Source: Quercus robur (lineage: Eukaryota; Streptophyta; Magnoliopsida; Fagales; Fagaceae). Taken from it: a stretch of 64,000 nucleotides of DNA. The translations under genes and the position numbers were made by a program. Below, piece after piece: positions 35,520 to 46,979 of this stretch. The stretch lies in assembly GCF_932294415.1 (NCBI RefSeq), contig NC_065536.1, forward strand, positions 38,625,854 to 38,689,853. The letters run 5' to 3'. The notes under the pieces are model-generated. The model saw only the letters and a program-made list of their open reading frames with translations, did no database searches and was not told where the DNA came from. Position 1 is the stretch's first letter, and every line of letters begins with the position of its first letter.

Positions 35520-36885
35520 TTTTTTTAGGAGAATTAGTAGCTAGAGTTATAAAGTTGAGTGACAACTGTTGAGGCATTAGGAAGTGTTGTGAGGCACAAA
35601 TTTGTTGTGTTGATAATGATATCTGCTGTTAAAACTAGCAGCCGATGATTTTAGGGTGGAAAGCCCCACCTCCAGGTGTGTTCAAAATAAATGTAGATGG
35701 AGCTACCTCAATTGATGGCAGATTGTCTAACATTGGGGTAGTCATAAGGGATAGCAAGGGCGACACCATAGCAACATTGTGCAAGACTTTCCTTGGCCAA
35801 TATTCCAGCAAAGAGATGGAAATATTAGCGGTTAAGAATGGAGTGCTCTTGGCTAAGGAGTTGGAGTTGTCACAAGTTTATATTGAATCAGATGCTCTTA
35901 TGGTTGTCCAAGATATTCAAGCTGGGAATACAAATGGTAGTCTTGGCCATCTACATCAGGGGATTAACAGCATCCTTGAGACCTTCAATTGTTGGAAAAT
36001 TCAGCATTTGAAAAGAAAATACAACAAGGTAGCTCATGAACTAGCTAGTTATGCTAGATGTAATGGCACTTATCAAGTGATGGTGACAAAAATCGTTAGT
36101 AAGTCACACAATTCTCACGTGCTTGAGACAACACCTATGAAACAAAAACAAAGATGACCTTGTAGAGTGTACCGGTGTGGTATCGGCCAAATACCCTCTG
36201 AATGTCAAGTTAGAGAACTTTCACAACTCTAGAGTGCCAGAGCTGGAGGAAATTATGCATACCTTGGTTTGTGAGGGTTTTTGGGGGGGGGGGGGGGTTT
36301 AGGGTTTTTATAGTAACATAGGGTTGATATCAGTTCCTTGGCATAGAGGGCATTTCCTTGTATAGAAGATCTTCATTAATACGCGTATCTTGCGAGATCC
36401 TTTCCTTGTAGGAATCTCCTTGATTAGGGTTAGTTGTGCGGCACAAGATGTTTCCTTATATACTCATGCATGGAGGCCATGTAAGGCCATGCCACCTGTC
36501 AAAGGTTTACTTACCCTTCCTTCCGTCAACTTCTTATCCCATCTATGCATTCTGGTAGTCTCATTCCGGTGTCGTTGATCTCGAGGTGCAGCCGTTGGCC
36601 TTGAGATGGAACCGTCGACTTTATGGTATCGTTGTTTATGTCGATGAATGCACAAGCAAGGTCAACGGGTTCATTAGGACCGTCAGCTTTGCCTTATGTG
36701 AACAAGTTTATCAAACTTTCAAAATTTCCCTTATCATCAAGTTTGGAAGAGGATTGATCCTCCTATGGTTCAACATCTCCTCCAACTAGAACGTGCCTAA
36801 ATTGTACCCTTTGTAGTTTAGCTGCCTTGTTGTACTTCAATTTCATCTTAATGAATTCAGTTCCCTATCAAAAAAAAAAAAAAAA
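35520..36885 (+). mobile_element. 5'-truncated non-LTR retrotransposon (LINE) 3' end
   Basis: RNase H domain (35645-36157), a 3' UTR ending TTAATGAATTCAGTTCCCTA, and a poly(A) tract at 36870-36885. The left limit is uncertain; AAAGTTAT occurs both near 35509 and after the poly(A) and could be a short target duplication. A run of about 14 G lies near 36283-36297. Confidence 0.6.
35645..36157 (+). CDS. RNase H-like domain protein (LINE-derived, 170 aa, open frame)
   Basis: A single-domain plant RNase H fold (RVT_3 type). It opens with the usual WKAPPPGVFKINVDGA entry (first catalytic Asp near residue 18), then GRLSNIGVVIRDSKGD, SSKEMEILAVKNGVLLAKEL (Glu), YIESDALMVVQDI (second Asp) and NKVAHELASYAR near the end. 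The catalytic triad is intact and there is no internal stop. Downstream lie about 700 bp of non-coding sequence and a poly(A) tract, so the frame is most simply the 3' end of a 5'-truncated LINE. A host RNase H-like gene is less likely but possible. Confidence 0.65.
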   Translation: MILGWKAPPPGVFKINVDGATSIDGRLSNIGVVIRDSKGDTIATLCKTFLGQYSSKEMEILAVKNGVLLAKELELSQVYIESDALMVVQDIQAGNTNGSLGHLHQGINSILETFNCWKIQHLKRKYNKVAHELASYARCNGTYQVMVTKIVSKSHNSHVLETTPMKQKQR

Positions 36886-37449
36886 GTTATCTTAACGTGA
36901 ACTTTACTTTTTGTTTGATAAAAACGTGTATGTATCCGTACATATACAAAGTGAACACCAAACAGTGGAGTCTTTTTAAATGTTATGTACTTACGTGTAT
37001 TGTTCAAGCAACATACGCGTTTTTACTAACTATGGTTGTGATGGTCCTAATGACTTTTGGAGGAAAGTCCAATTAACTTTATTTTGTCCTTTTTTTTTTC
37101 TTTTTTTGGTTGTGGATAATTCTATGCTTAGGAAAGGGGGTTTAAATCATGGATGGATGGAGTAATTAAGACTTTTTGGCTTGTACCATTTTTTTTAAAA
37201 AAAAAATTAAACATAAAGCCATAATTGAAATAATAGGTTAGTGGAATATTAGACATAATATAAGTGTAATCTCATTTAAACATTATTATATTTTAAAAAT
37301 ATTTTTTAGCAAATATTGTTAGTTAGAAAAAGGGGTAATTATAGGTTTACATTGTATTAGTAATATAAATCTAAAACCTCAAGGGGTTGGCTTAGTGGTT
37401 CTTAATTCCTTCTCGTAATAACTTGGTGCATGTGGGGTGATGAGATTAC
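36886..37449. other. AT-rich intergenic sequence
   Basis: No gene was recognised. 37382-37415 contains a box-A-like TGGCTTAGTGG, but no convincing box B at the right distance, so no tRNA or SINE is called. Confidence 0.45.
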
Positions 37450-37649
37450 GGGTCTGTTTGGGATCCGCTTATTTTGCTGAAACTGAAAACTTTTTGTTAA
37501 AAGTACTGTAAATAAAGGTAAAAGTTAGCTGAAATAGTATAATGGAACCCATGAATAGTATCAAAAAGTGCAGTAAGACCCATAAATAGTAGCAAAATTA
37601 AGCTGAATAGTAAAATAAGCTGGCTTTTTAATTTGGAGCCAAACACACA
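37450..37649. mobile_element. MITE with GGTCTGTTTGG ends
   Basis: The left end GGTCTGTTTGGGATCCGCTT and the inverted right end GTGTGTTTGGCTCCAAAT share GTTTGG and, further in, GCTTATTTT. About 200 bp, non-coding, with several AATAGTA words. Confidence 0.55.
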
Positions 37650-37767
37650 CTACAAACACCCAACCCAAGAGAATAGTTGAGGACACCCTCATTTGTAAAA
37701 AAATAAAAATTAAAATTAAAAAAAGTACAAATCTTACTAGCCCATTTGTATGCACCCTCATTTTTAG

Positions 37768-38232
37768 GGATTTGGATCCTCTCCATTTCTTTTTGAAATG
37801 GAGAGTATCCATTTCATGGACAGGATGTATTTGAAATAAATCAATGGTGTAAGATGTGCCACGTCAATTAAAATCTAAAACACCTGACTTTGGAAAACTT
37901 AACTGTGGTTAATTGTTCAATTAACCCTCAACAAACCCATTTGATCTTAATATTTCAAAATCTCAATTTCTCTCTCTTCTCCATTACCTCTCTCTCTCTC
38001 AACTTTGCCGTCGCCACTGCCACAATAACCAACGTGCTAAGCCACTATTATTGCGCTGGCCATGTCTCACACCAGCCCAATATTGCCGAACCCATTGCCC
38101 AGTTAGTTTTCTCTCTCTGTCTCTTATTTCTTATTGATAAGCTCTATTTGGTTGCTTGGAAAAAGAAGGAAAATAAATTATTATGCGGCTATTTTTTATT
38201 GATTTATTCATGCTGATTTTGATCTCTTTTCT

Positions 38233-38264
<32 letters not shown>

Positions 38265-41200
38265 GGTTTTAAGCTTGGGGATTGATTGAAATTTGTAAGA
38301 AATTGTCTAATTGAAAGGATGAGCTAGGAGAAATGAAGTGGCGTACAAATGAAAAGAAAGTGGCTGATTGAATCTTGGTGAGAAGCTGTATTTGTGAGTT
38401 ATTTCGGAATATAGTAAAATACATTTTAAACCATTTTTTATTCTTTATCAGGAAAACTAATTTAACTAAAGGATATGATTATTTTAGAAAATTTATTAAA
38501 GTGGACAACAGGCCTATGAATCTCCATAATATATGTTGTTTTTTTTTATTTGTTGGTTTTGCATCTTGGTGTGCTTGAATCATACATTTACATTGTATCA
38601 TATCCCCTAGCTAACTAGTGCTTGAATTTTAAATGGCCTTTGGGTTGATATGTCAAAATGCTTGTGTGAAGGGGTTTAAAGCATTGAACATTTGGCTTAC
38701 GGCATATAAAAGCATAAATATTTATCATCAAAATATCTATTATTAAATGGCTTTTGAATGCAGTTTCTTGTCTTGCTTTGGAGTCTAATGAGTGGATGAA
38801 CATTATTCTATTCTTTCTTTGAATTCATGTTCTTATGAAACAGAAGTGTTTGGAATTTTTTTTCGCTTCTTAACTAGTTTCCTTTTCGCTAGAAGGTATA
38901 TTTAAAAGGAGATAGTGCTTTTGTTCTTATTTTGGTCCATTTTCATGGCTAAGTATGTGGACCACTTTCAGTTTGTCATGGTGTATTTGCAATATGTGTA
39001 GAACTTTTAATTTGATGGTATGGATTATTAAGGAATTTTATTGTTTTTTTCTTTTTCTGATGTACATAATAATGCATATGATTTTTATTTTTATAGAAAA
39101 TGAGTTGAAGACTTGAAGTAGCCTAGCAGCCCAACTGTAAAAAGGTTTGAAGAGAAGGGTATAAGTGTTATTCATGAAGTCAAGTGCAAGCTTTGTTATG
39201 CAAAGTTTCATGTACCAAATTTTGCTCATTATCAAGAAAAGGCTTTGAAAGTTTTTTAAGTATTCCATGCCTCGTTGAAGACAATGTATCTTGAACTGAG
39301 TAACTTAAAATTCAATTTTAGTAAAAATTCACATTTGATATATTCTAGCTTGTAAGACAACTTGGAGTCTTGGACTATTATTTGCACATTTTGTATAAAG
39401 TTTTTGGATAGTTTTTGTAGTTGGCTTTTGAAGATATTCAAATATGCTGGTTTTCATATGTACATATTTTTAGTAGTACTTAATTGTGTATATGCACTTT
39501 TACATTAACATTCAAAACTATTAAATCACCCTTTTACATTAAGGGAAATTATGGTGTACTTCCGGAGTATCATAAATGCAGACTCCCTCCTCTCACATGA
39601 ATGGTGAGTCCCACTAATTAAATTCATGGTGAGACCCACCATTTATGTGAGAGGGAGGAGTACACATTTATGGTACTCCGGGAGTACCTAATAATTTTCC
39701 TTACATTAATATTCAAAGCTCTTAAATCATTGCAACTGGTGCATACTTGTGTATAACATATTTTCCTATTTTTGTGTTGTTTTAAAGAAACCATAAACCA
39801 AAGGAATATGTAACGTTCACATTACTATGAATTCATAAGGCATCATCAACAATAAAGTAAATTGCTTCAAGTTGAATAATTTTTTTTTTTTTTTTTTTTT
39901 TTGAGAATGTTCAAGTTGAATAATTGATGGTCTGTTACAATCAAAATTTGATCCAAAAAAGAACAAATTTTATTAAAATGTACATTTTTGATTACTAAGG
40001 CCATAATAACAAGAGTTCTATTGAAATAAACACTTTGATAACAATGCCAGTCACTTTCACACTCGGCGTGTCTCTTGCCTCTTGATCATACATTCCCTCC
40101 ACAGTCTGCAATTTTTCAGTCTTAGCTTGATCACTTTAACTTGTCTTCTGTTATATAGCTTGCCCCGGTATGAAGTCTCTTCATTATTAAGTTTTTTGTA
40201 AGCTCTAGAATCCCAAGTTTCTCAACATATGAAATGCAATCGCCTAGAGTACCTTGCACTTTGAGAGTCTTTCCCCTTAAGTTACTGATGATTCAAAATA
40301 ATGTAGGAAAGTATACCAAGCAGGGATTGATGAAGCCTATAAGCAATATCCAACAAATGCCAATCATTTATATTGTAAACTTCTCTATTTTCCAATAGGT
40401 TTAACTATTATGATTTAAGTAAAACACTAAGCTTGTATTTTGATGAATACTCCCAACCAATATTATGTTTTTCGTGGGATTGGGGAGAGGGCAAAGAAGA
40501 ATAAAAATAATTAACAACTGATTAAAAGCCAAAATTGAACATTCACATTATCATACATTTAGTCTACACATCCTCAAGCCAGTGTGATTGACCTTACAAT
40601 AACAGACAAGGCTATAAGCTTTTTATAAGGTGAATTAGTGCACTCATGCATGTTTACCAAATAAAAATTGTCAAAATTTTCCCCCTAAGTCCTCCCAAAA
40701 AGAATAGTAAAAAAATCAGATTGAAAGTTTGCAAACAACTAACCAAAAATTTAAGATAATTTAATAAATTAGAAGATGAGGCACAACAAAAGGAAGAGAG
40801 TTTACCCTAGCTTACAAAAAATAACTCATGCTTTTCTTATATGTTATCATTTACACGTCTTTTTTCTTCAACTTTTGCAAATTATAAAGATTTTTCCATT
40901 TTCCAATGATTAATTCTATTTCTTTCTTTCATATCTAGTATTAGCTTTGCTTATTGTTCTCTTTTTTTAGATTTTTCATCTTAGTCTCAAGAAACCTGGG
41001 CATGGTATCAAAACAACCCAAAAATCTCATACCTTTTGGAACAGATTCAGATCAAAACAACCCATAAACCCCATAAAGCTAAAACACCCACCAACTGTTT
41101 TGTTTTATCCCAAAGCTCAACCCACACAGAATAGAAACCAAACTCTACATGACAAAATCAATAATAAAAAAATAGCAGTATACTAATTTATTTTCCTTCG

Positions 41201-41527
41201 TTTTCCAAGCAACCAAACGGAGCTTATAAATAAGAAATCAGAGAGAGAAAACTAACTGGGCAATGGGTTCGACGTTTTTGGGCTAGTGTGAGATGTGGCC
41301 GATGAAACAACTGTGGCTTGAGAGAGAGCAAAGCATGGCGATGGAGGAGAGAGATTGAGATTTTGAAATATTCAGATAAGATAGGCTTGCTTAGTTAACT
41401 CAATGTTTAACAACAGTTGAGTTTCCCCATAGTCAAGTGCTTTAGATTTTAATTGACGTGGCACTTTTTACACCCTTGATTTATTTTAGATGCATCATAT
41501 CCATGAAACGGAGAGGATCTAGATCCC
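37768..41527. mobile_element. large element with very long terminal inverted repeats (MULE-like or foldback)
   Basis: The left arm (37768-38200) and right arm (41166-41527) are reverse complements over their whole length, including TGCCACGTCAATTAAAATCT and TTGGTTGCTTGGAAAA blocks; the left arm has an extra 26 bp near 37785. The flanks repeat ATTTTTAG (37760-37767 and 41528-41535). The 3-kb inside has no transposase frame and contains a hairpin element at 39556-39688. Long arms suggest Mutator-like, but the 7-8 bp duplication is shorter than the usual 9. Confidence 0.65.
39556..39688. repeat. hairpin-forming MITE-like inverted repeat
   Basis: The arms 39556-39615 and 39630-39688 pair over about 60 bp (GTACTTCCGGAGTATCATAA against the reverse of TTATGGTACTCCGGGAGTAC) with a loop of about 14 bases. 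Non-coding. Confidence 0.75.
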
Positions 41528-41640
41528 ATTTTTAGTTTTTACAAGTATACAATATAAGGAAAAAAGAAAAAAAAGGTGACAGCGTGATTGCACCTTATAA
41601 TTTTCTCCTCTATAGGATTAGGAGGAGGAGGCGGCCAAAA

Positions 41641-41942
41641 TGGCCAAATGGCCATAAAATCCTAACTATGTAGTTAGTAGTTCTGATTCCCAAACTATAT
41701 TTTTTACTAGCATTTCGAGTCTAAGAGACTCGATTTAGGGTTTATAAATCGAGTTTTTGAGACTCAATTTTCATGGGTTGTTCACGTCTGATGTGACACT
41801 TTTTCCACGTGGCATCTACATGGAAATCGAGTTTCTAAGACTCGATTTACATTTAAAAAGAAAACAAAAAAAAAAAAACCACAAGGACAACAGGAAAAGA
41901 AAACCACAACAACAGGAAATATGTGTTCATCAGAGAAGAAAG

Positions 41943-41983
<41 letters not shown>

Positions 41984-42477
41984 CAGATCGCGTGACCTGG
42001 GTTGTGCGCGGCCTGGGTCTCGCGTGGCCTGTTCATCAGAGAAGAAAGATAAAAAAAACCCCAGATTGCGCGACCTAGGTCGCAAAAAAACCCAAATCAG
42101 ATCGCGTGACCCAGGTAGCGCGCCGACCTGGGTTGCGCACGGCCTGGGTCGGCTTGCTGCATCTCCATTTCTTCTTCTTCTTCTCTTTCTTTCTTTTTTT
42201 CTTTCTTTCCGCGTTTTTTTGTCTGCATTTTGGGTCATTAATAATATTATTTTTGGGTTAGAAATCGAGTCTTAGAGACTCGATTTCCATGTAGATACCA
42301 CCTAGAAAAAGTGCCACATCAAACATGAACAACCCATGAAAATCGAGTCCCAAAAACTCGATTTATAGACCCTAAATCAAGTCTCTTAGACTCGAGATGC
42401 TAGTAAAAAATATAGTTTGAGAACCAGAACTACTAACTACATAGTTAGGATTTTATGGCCATTTGGCTATTTTGGCC
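41641..42477. mobile_element. MULE-like inverted-repeat element with CTCGAG/ATCGAG-type arms (copy 2)
   Basis: Inverted ends of about 230 bp start GGCCAAAATGGCCAAATGGC and run through ACTATGTAGTTAG, CTCGATTTAGGG and GACTCGATTT blocks. The 9-bp flanks GGAGGAGGC (41632-41640) and GAAGGAGGC (42478-42486) differ at one base, as expected for a Mutator-like insertion. The centre holds a run of 39 A (41943-41981) and a GC-rich minisatellite. The 172-aa frame across the A run is not a gene. Confidence 0.7.
41943..41981. repeat. poly(A) run, 39 bases
   Basis: An uninterrupted A run inside the MULE-like element. It is not preceded by a retrotransposon 3' end. Confidence 0.9.
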
Positions 42478-43308
42478 GAAGGAGGCTGTCCAAACATGAA
42501 AAGCTATGGCCCAAGAGTTTAGAAAAGCAATGGCACTATCAAAAATCACAGAAGCGTGTAATAATCTTCGTAAATCCATCAAACCTTGTGCTCTGCTTTC
42601 ACTTCTCTTCACCAAGAACCTCTCTCACACTCACAGACCCATTTGCACCAAAACTCATACTAATATTTATGACTCATCTTTTCATTTTGATTAGATCACG
42701 CGACCCAGGTCGCACGGCCACCTGGGTCGCGCTGCGACTTGGGTTGTGTGCGGCCTAGGTCGGCTTGCTGCATCTTCATTTCTTCTTCTTCTTCTTCTTC
42801 TCTTTCTTTCTTTTTTTCTTTCTTTCCGCGTTTTTTGTCTGCATTTTGGGTCATTAATAATATTATTTTCAGGTTAGAAATCAAGTCTTAGAGACTCAAT
42901 TTCCATGTAGATACCACCTGGAAAAAGTGCCATATCAGACGTGAACAACCCATAAAAATCGAGTTCCAAAAACTCGATTTATATACCCTAAATCGAGTCT
43001 CTTAGACTCGAGATGCTAGTAAAAAATATAGTTTGAGAATCAGAACTATTAACTACATAGTTAGGATTTTATGGCCATTTGGCTATTTTGACCAAAGGAG
43101 GCTGTCCAAACATGAAAAGCTATGGCCCGAGAGTTTAGAAAAGCAATGGCACTACCAAAAATCACAGAAGAGTGTAATAATCTTCGTAAATCCATCAAAC
43201 CTTGTGCTCTGCTTTCACTTCTCTTCACCAAGAACCTCTCTCACACTCACAGACCCATTTGCACCAAAACTCATACTAATATTTATGACTCATCTTTTCA
43301 TTCTGACC
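42099..43308 (+). repeat. tandem duplication of about 600 bp spanning a MULE arm and the PPR gene start
   Basis: Copy 1 (42099-42692) and copy 2 (42693-43308) are direct repeats with an offset of 594-616 bp; small indels in a TTC run explain the range. Each copy contains the GC-rich minisatellite end, the TTC run, the right arm of the MULE-like element, its flank, and the first about 60 codons of the PPR gene. Confidence 0.9.
42506..42694 (+). pseudogene. duplicated 5' fragment of the PPR gene
   Basis: 62 codons nearly identical to the first 62 of the PPR pseudogene at 43122, with changes such as MAQEF for MAREF. It ends at a TAG at the duplication junction. A Ser/Thr/Arg-rich start fits an organelle-targeting peptide. 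Confidence 0.85.
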
Positions 43309-45646
43309 TCACCAGCATAACAAATGGCTTCATTTCCATCTTCACCAAGAAACCATTTTCCCCACACAACCCAGAACTCAATAGCCTTTCACCAAGACTC
43401 ACCACCCAAGTCGTTGAAAGTGAGCTAAATTGCCTCAAGAATTGGAAAATAGCTCACATGTTCTTTACTTGGGCCTCAAATCAATGTGGTTATAAGCACA
43501 ATTGTTATACTTATAATGCCATGGCCTTAATCCTATCACGTGCTCGACAAATTGCCCCACTGAGAGACATGGCCATGGATATTGTAAATTTGCGTTGTTC
43601 CATGTCTCCAGGAGCTCTGGGATATCTAGTAAGGTGTTTGGGTAGTGTAGTTCTGTTTGATAAAGCTAACGTATTGTTTGATCAAGCTAGAATGATGGGT
43701 CTTTGCGTTCCCAATGACTATAGCTATAATTGTTTGTTAGAGGCTTTATTAATTCAGTTGATTTAATTGAAATGAGAATTAAAGAGATGCGCGATTATGG
43801 TTGGAAATTCAGTAAATACACGTTGACCCCGGTGTTACAAGTTTATTGCAATGCTGGCAAGTTTTAAAAAGCTCTGAGCATTTTCAATGATATGAATGAG
43901 CGGTAGTGGGTCGATATGCACGTATTCTCTATCTTAGTTTTGTCTTTTAGCAAGTGGGGTGAGGTAGTAAGGCCTTTGAATTGACTGAGAGAATGGAAGA
44001 CAATAATATTACGTTGAATGAGAAGACTTTTCGCGTTCTGATTCATGGGTTTGTAAAGGAGTCCAGAGTGGATAAGGCCCTTCAATTGTTTGATGATGTT
44101 TCACTATATGATGTGCTCATAGGAGGACTCTGTAAAATTAAGGAGCTGGATAAAGCCTTACATTTGTTTTCAGAATTGAAGCAGTTGGGAATTCATCCCA
44201 ATGTTCAAATACTTACAAAGCTTATCACATCTTTCTCTGAAGAGAACAAAATGATCCAATTACTTGAGGAAGTGCAAGAAGATATTGATGAGGAAGCTAT
44301 GATTTTGCTTTACATTTCTGTTCTGAATGCTTTTGTTAATAACAACTCAATCGATAAAGCTTTTCTCTTGCTCAGGGCAATGATGGGGGATCAATCTGAT
44401 GCTGATGTTGTGGAACATAAACTCCTAAGGGTTAAGAAAGCCATTCGCCCTGACACCACTTCTTTTAGTATTGTTATTGATGGTCTACTCAGGACTGGTA
44501 AGCTGGACTCAGCACTTAACATTTTCCAGCATATGAAGCAAATTGGTTGTGCACCAAATATAATGATTTATAAAAATTTAATTGATGGTCTATGCAATTC
44601 AAATAGATTGGAAGAAAGTTATGAGCTTTTCAGAGAGATGAAGCTGTCAAGATTTGAACCAACCCGTTTTACCTACAACTCTATATTTGGGTGCCTATGT
44701 AGAAGGGAAGATGTTGTCGCAGCTCTTGATCTGGTGAAAGAGATGCGTGTTTATGGATATGAACCTTATACAAAACATTCTACCTTGCTTGTAAAGGGCT
44801 ATGCAAACATGGGAGAGCAGTCAAAGCTTGCAAATTTCTTGCTAGCTCAGTTCAAGAAGGTTTCCTCCCTGATATAATTCCCTATTCTGCAGCCATAGAT
44901 GCTTTAATCAAACTCAAGAAGCGGATCGAGCTTTGGAGTTATTCCGGGACATTTGTTCTTGTGGCTATTGTCCTGATGTGGTTGCATACAACATATTGAT
45001 AAGTGGGCTCTATAAGGCAAAGAGAGTTTCCGAAGATGAAGATATTCTGCATGAGATGGAGGTCAAGGGGCTTGTACCCTCAGTCATTACCTACAATCTG
45101 CTTGTAGATGGATGGTACAAAAATGATGATGTTGATCAGGCCATGCTGTTCCTTTCCCAGAATGTTGTGGAAGATAGAAAGACTAATGTAACTACTTACA
45201 CTACTTTGATGAATGGGTTATGCAATGCTGGAAGACCTGATGATGCACTGGTGCTTTGGAATGAAATGGGAAGAGAAGGGTGTTCTCCAAACAATATTGC
45301 TTTCATGGCCCTCATTAATGGTCTTTGTAAGTGTGGTAGGCCTGACACGGTACTTGTATATCTTCACCAAATGCAAGAGAAGGAAATGGAACCTGACACC
45401 TTTGTCTATGTAGCGCTAATGAGTAGTTTTCTATGTAATCTTAACCTACCCTTGGCTTTTGAAATTTTAAAGGAGATGGCTGGCAAAGGGAACTTTCCAG
45501 ATCCACTAGATATGAACTGTCTTATTGTTAGAGATGCAGTACTTAAGTTGTCGGAAGATGCCAGGACTTCTTCAAGAATTAGAAATCTTATTGCAGAGGG
45601 TAGAATTCCTAAAATATGCTGTTCAGACATCAAAGATGAAGGTTGA
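43122..45646 (+). pseudogene. pentatricopeptide repeat (PPR) protein pseudogene, P-class
   Basis: Starts MAREFRKAMALPKITEECNN with a likely mitochondrial targeting region. It continues with about 15 P-type PPR motifs of 35 residues, for example TTSFSIVIDGLLRTGKLDSA, FTYNSIFGCLCRREDVVAA, VVAYNILISGLYKAKRVSE and TYTTLMNGLCNAGRPDDA. Such proteins bind organellar RNA and aid its processing. The frame is broken at about 43755, 43967, 44845 and 44915 (shifts) and carries in-frame stops near 43866 and 43905; one motif near 44090 looks shortened. The longest open pieces are 43122-43766, 43981-44877 and 44933-45646. No introns are needed, as usual for PPR genes. Sequencing error could explain a few breaks, but not all. 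Confidence 0.88.
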
Positions 45647-46231
45647 CATGAACTTACTGATTGATTAGGAGTCACTAAGATAGCACAGATATGCTCAAGG
45701 AAATTTTTAGTATAGAACTGGGGTGCTCAGGTTAAAGAAAGCAATATGTCCTTCTCAGCTTAAATTTGGATGGTGGATTATTTTCGGCAGGGAAGGCTCT
45801 GTATAATCAACCTACCTTTGGGGTTTATGACTCTGACATCACCAAGTGACTCATGTTTGTCTTGGGAAAATCCTGTCATTCTTTTTCATTATTATTGATT
45901 TGAATTATATAAAGAACACTGAATATGAAATAATTTAGAATCCTTAATTTATCAATCCTTTAGTCGGATAGAATTTAAATGAAAACAGTTCTACAAGTGG
46001 ATGTAAATATTGGACATGGATCATTTATTGTTCTATGTAAACTGAAGATGTTTTCAATCAAATTCAATCCATTAGTTGGATGCAAAACTTATTTATGAAT
46101 CTTTTCTCTCTACCTCATAGAAACAGCATGATCTATAGGGTGAATCCCAACTGCTGCCCAGCACAATCGTGGATTGCCTATGAAAGATGCTTCGGTCTTT
46201 GAAGGTGCCCAAAAAAAGTTAAGATTTTCCA
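45647..46231. other. 3' flank of the PPR pseudogene
   Basis: No further coding region was recognised. This may include the former 3' UTR. Confidence 0.5.
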
Positions 46232-46978
46232 ATGTATAAAATAATACACTCCCTACCACTTATAATCCAACCAGAAGGTGATGAGTGCGATCATTGCATG
46301 GAAGATTTGGTTCGATGTAATTACTTTGTCAATGGCGGTGATATTCAGAGTCATTTATCCCTGGTTGAGTCCAGTTTGAAGCTTTGGCAAGATTATAAAG
46401 CAGAAATATTTCACCTCCATGCATGAGATCTATTCTAGATGAACACTCATTGTCTGTTGAGGGAAATCGTTGGTGTCCTCCACCTCAAGGACTCAAGGTA
46501 AAATACAAGCTAACTTGGGCTCTGTTGTGTGTTTCTTCATTGGCTTTGGTTTTGTTATTCAAGATGCACAAGGTATGGTTCTTGCTACTAAAAGCTGAAG
46601 ACTGCCTCTTTTGAGTTGCGGTTTTGTTTCTTATGTGTTTGGTGTGGTTGAGGGCCTTGAAATTTTGCTTGGGATTGATTGATATTTATGATATCATTAG
46701 TGAGTGGGATGACGAGGAATCTGTAGCAAAAGGGACGGTGTCAATCTGCTACTTATGGGCATTTGTTGGTTCTAATATAGCATACTGGTCAGTGGTTCAT
46801 CTCAATATGTTTTTGCATGCAAATCCATCATTAAGGTGCTTTAGCTTCTATGCTAGGACTTGTACTGACCGTGAACGTTTGGGTGGACGATTTACCTCCG
46901 TGTTTTACTGCTGCACTCGCAAAAATAAAGTAAATAAATAATATTTCTAACATTTTCTCAAAAAAAAAAAAAAAAAAA
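46232..46978 (+). mobile_element. degraded LINE-derived sequence with poly(A)
   Basis: 46440-46620, read across frames, gives RWCPPPQGLK, then IGFGFVIQDAQGMVLATKS, the entry strand of an RNase H domain as found at LINE 3' ends, but without intact frames. The sequence ends with a poly(A) tract at about 46959-46979. The 105-aa frame at 46624-46941 has no recognised domain. Confidence 0.4.
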
Positions 46979-46979
46979 A

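Noticed and set aside
37382..37440. tRNA-derived SINE head
   Set aside because: A box-A-like TGGCTTAGTGG is present, but no box B at proper spacing, no cloverleaf and no poly(A) tail.
41757..42275. 172-aa frame with a long poly-Lys stretch
   Set aside because: It is created by a run of 39 A inside a MULE-like element.
46624..46941. 105-aa frame as an independent gene
   Set aside because: No domain, no splice context, and it lies in LINE debris just before a poly(A) tract.
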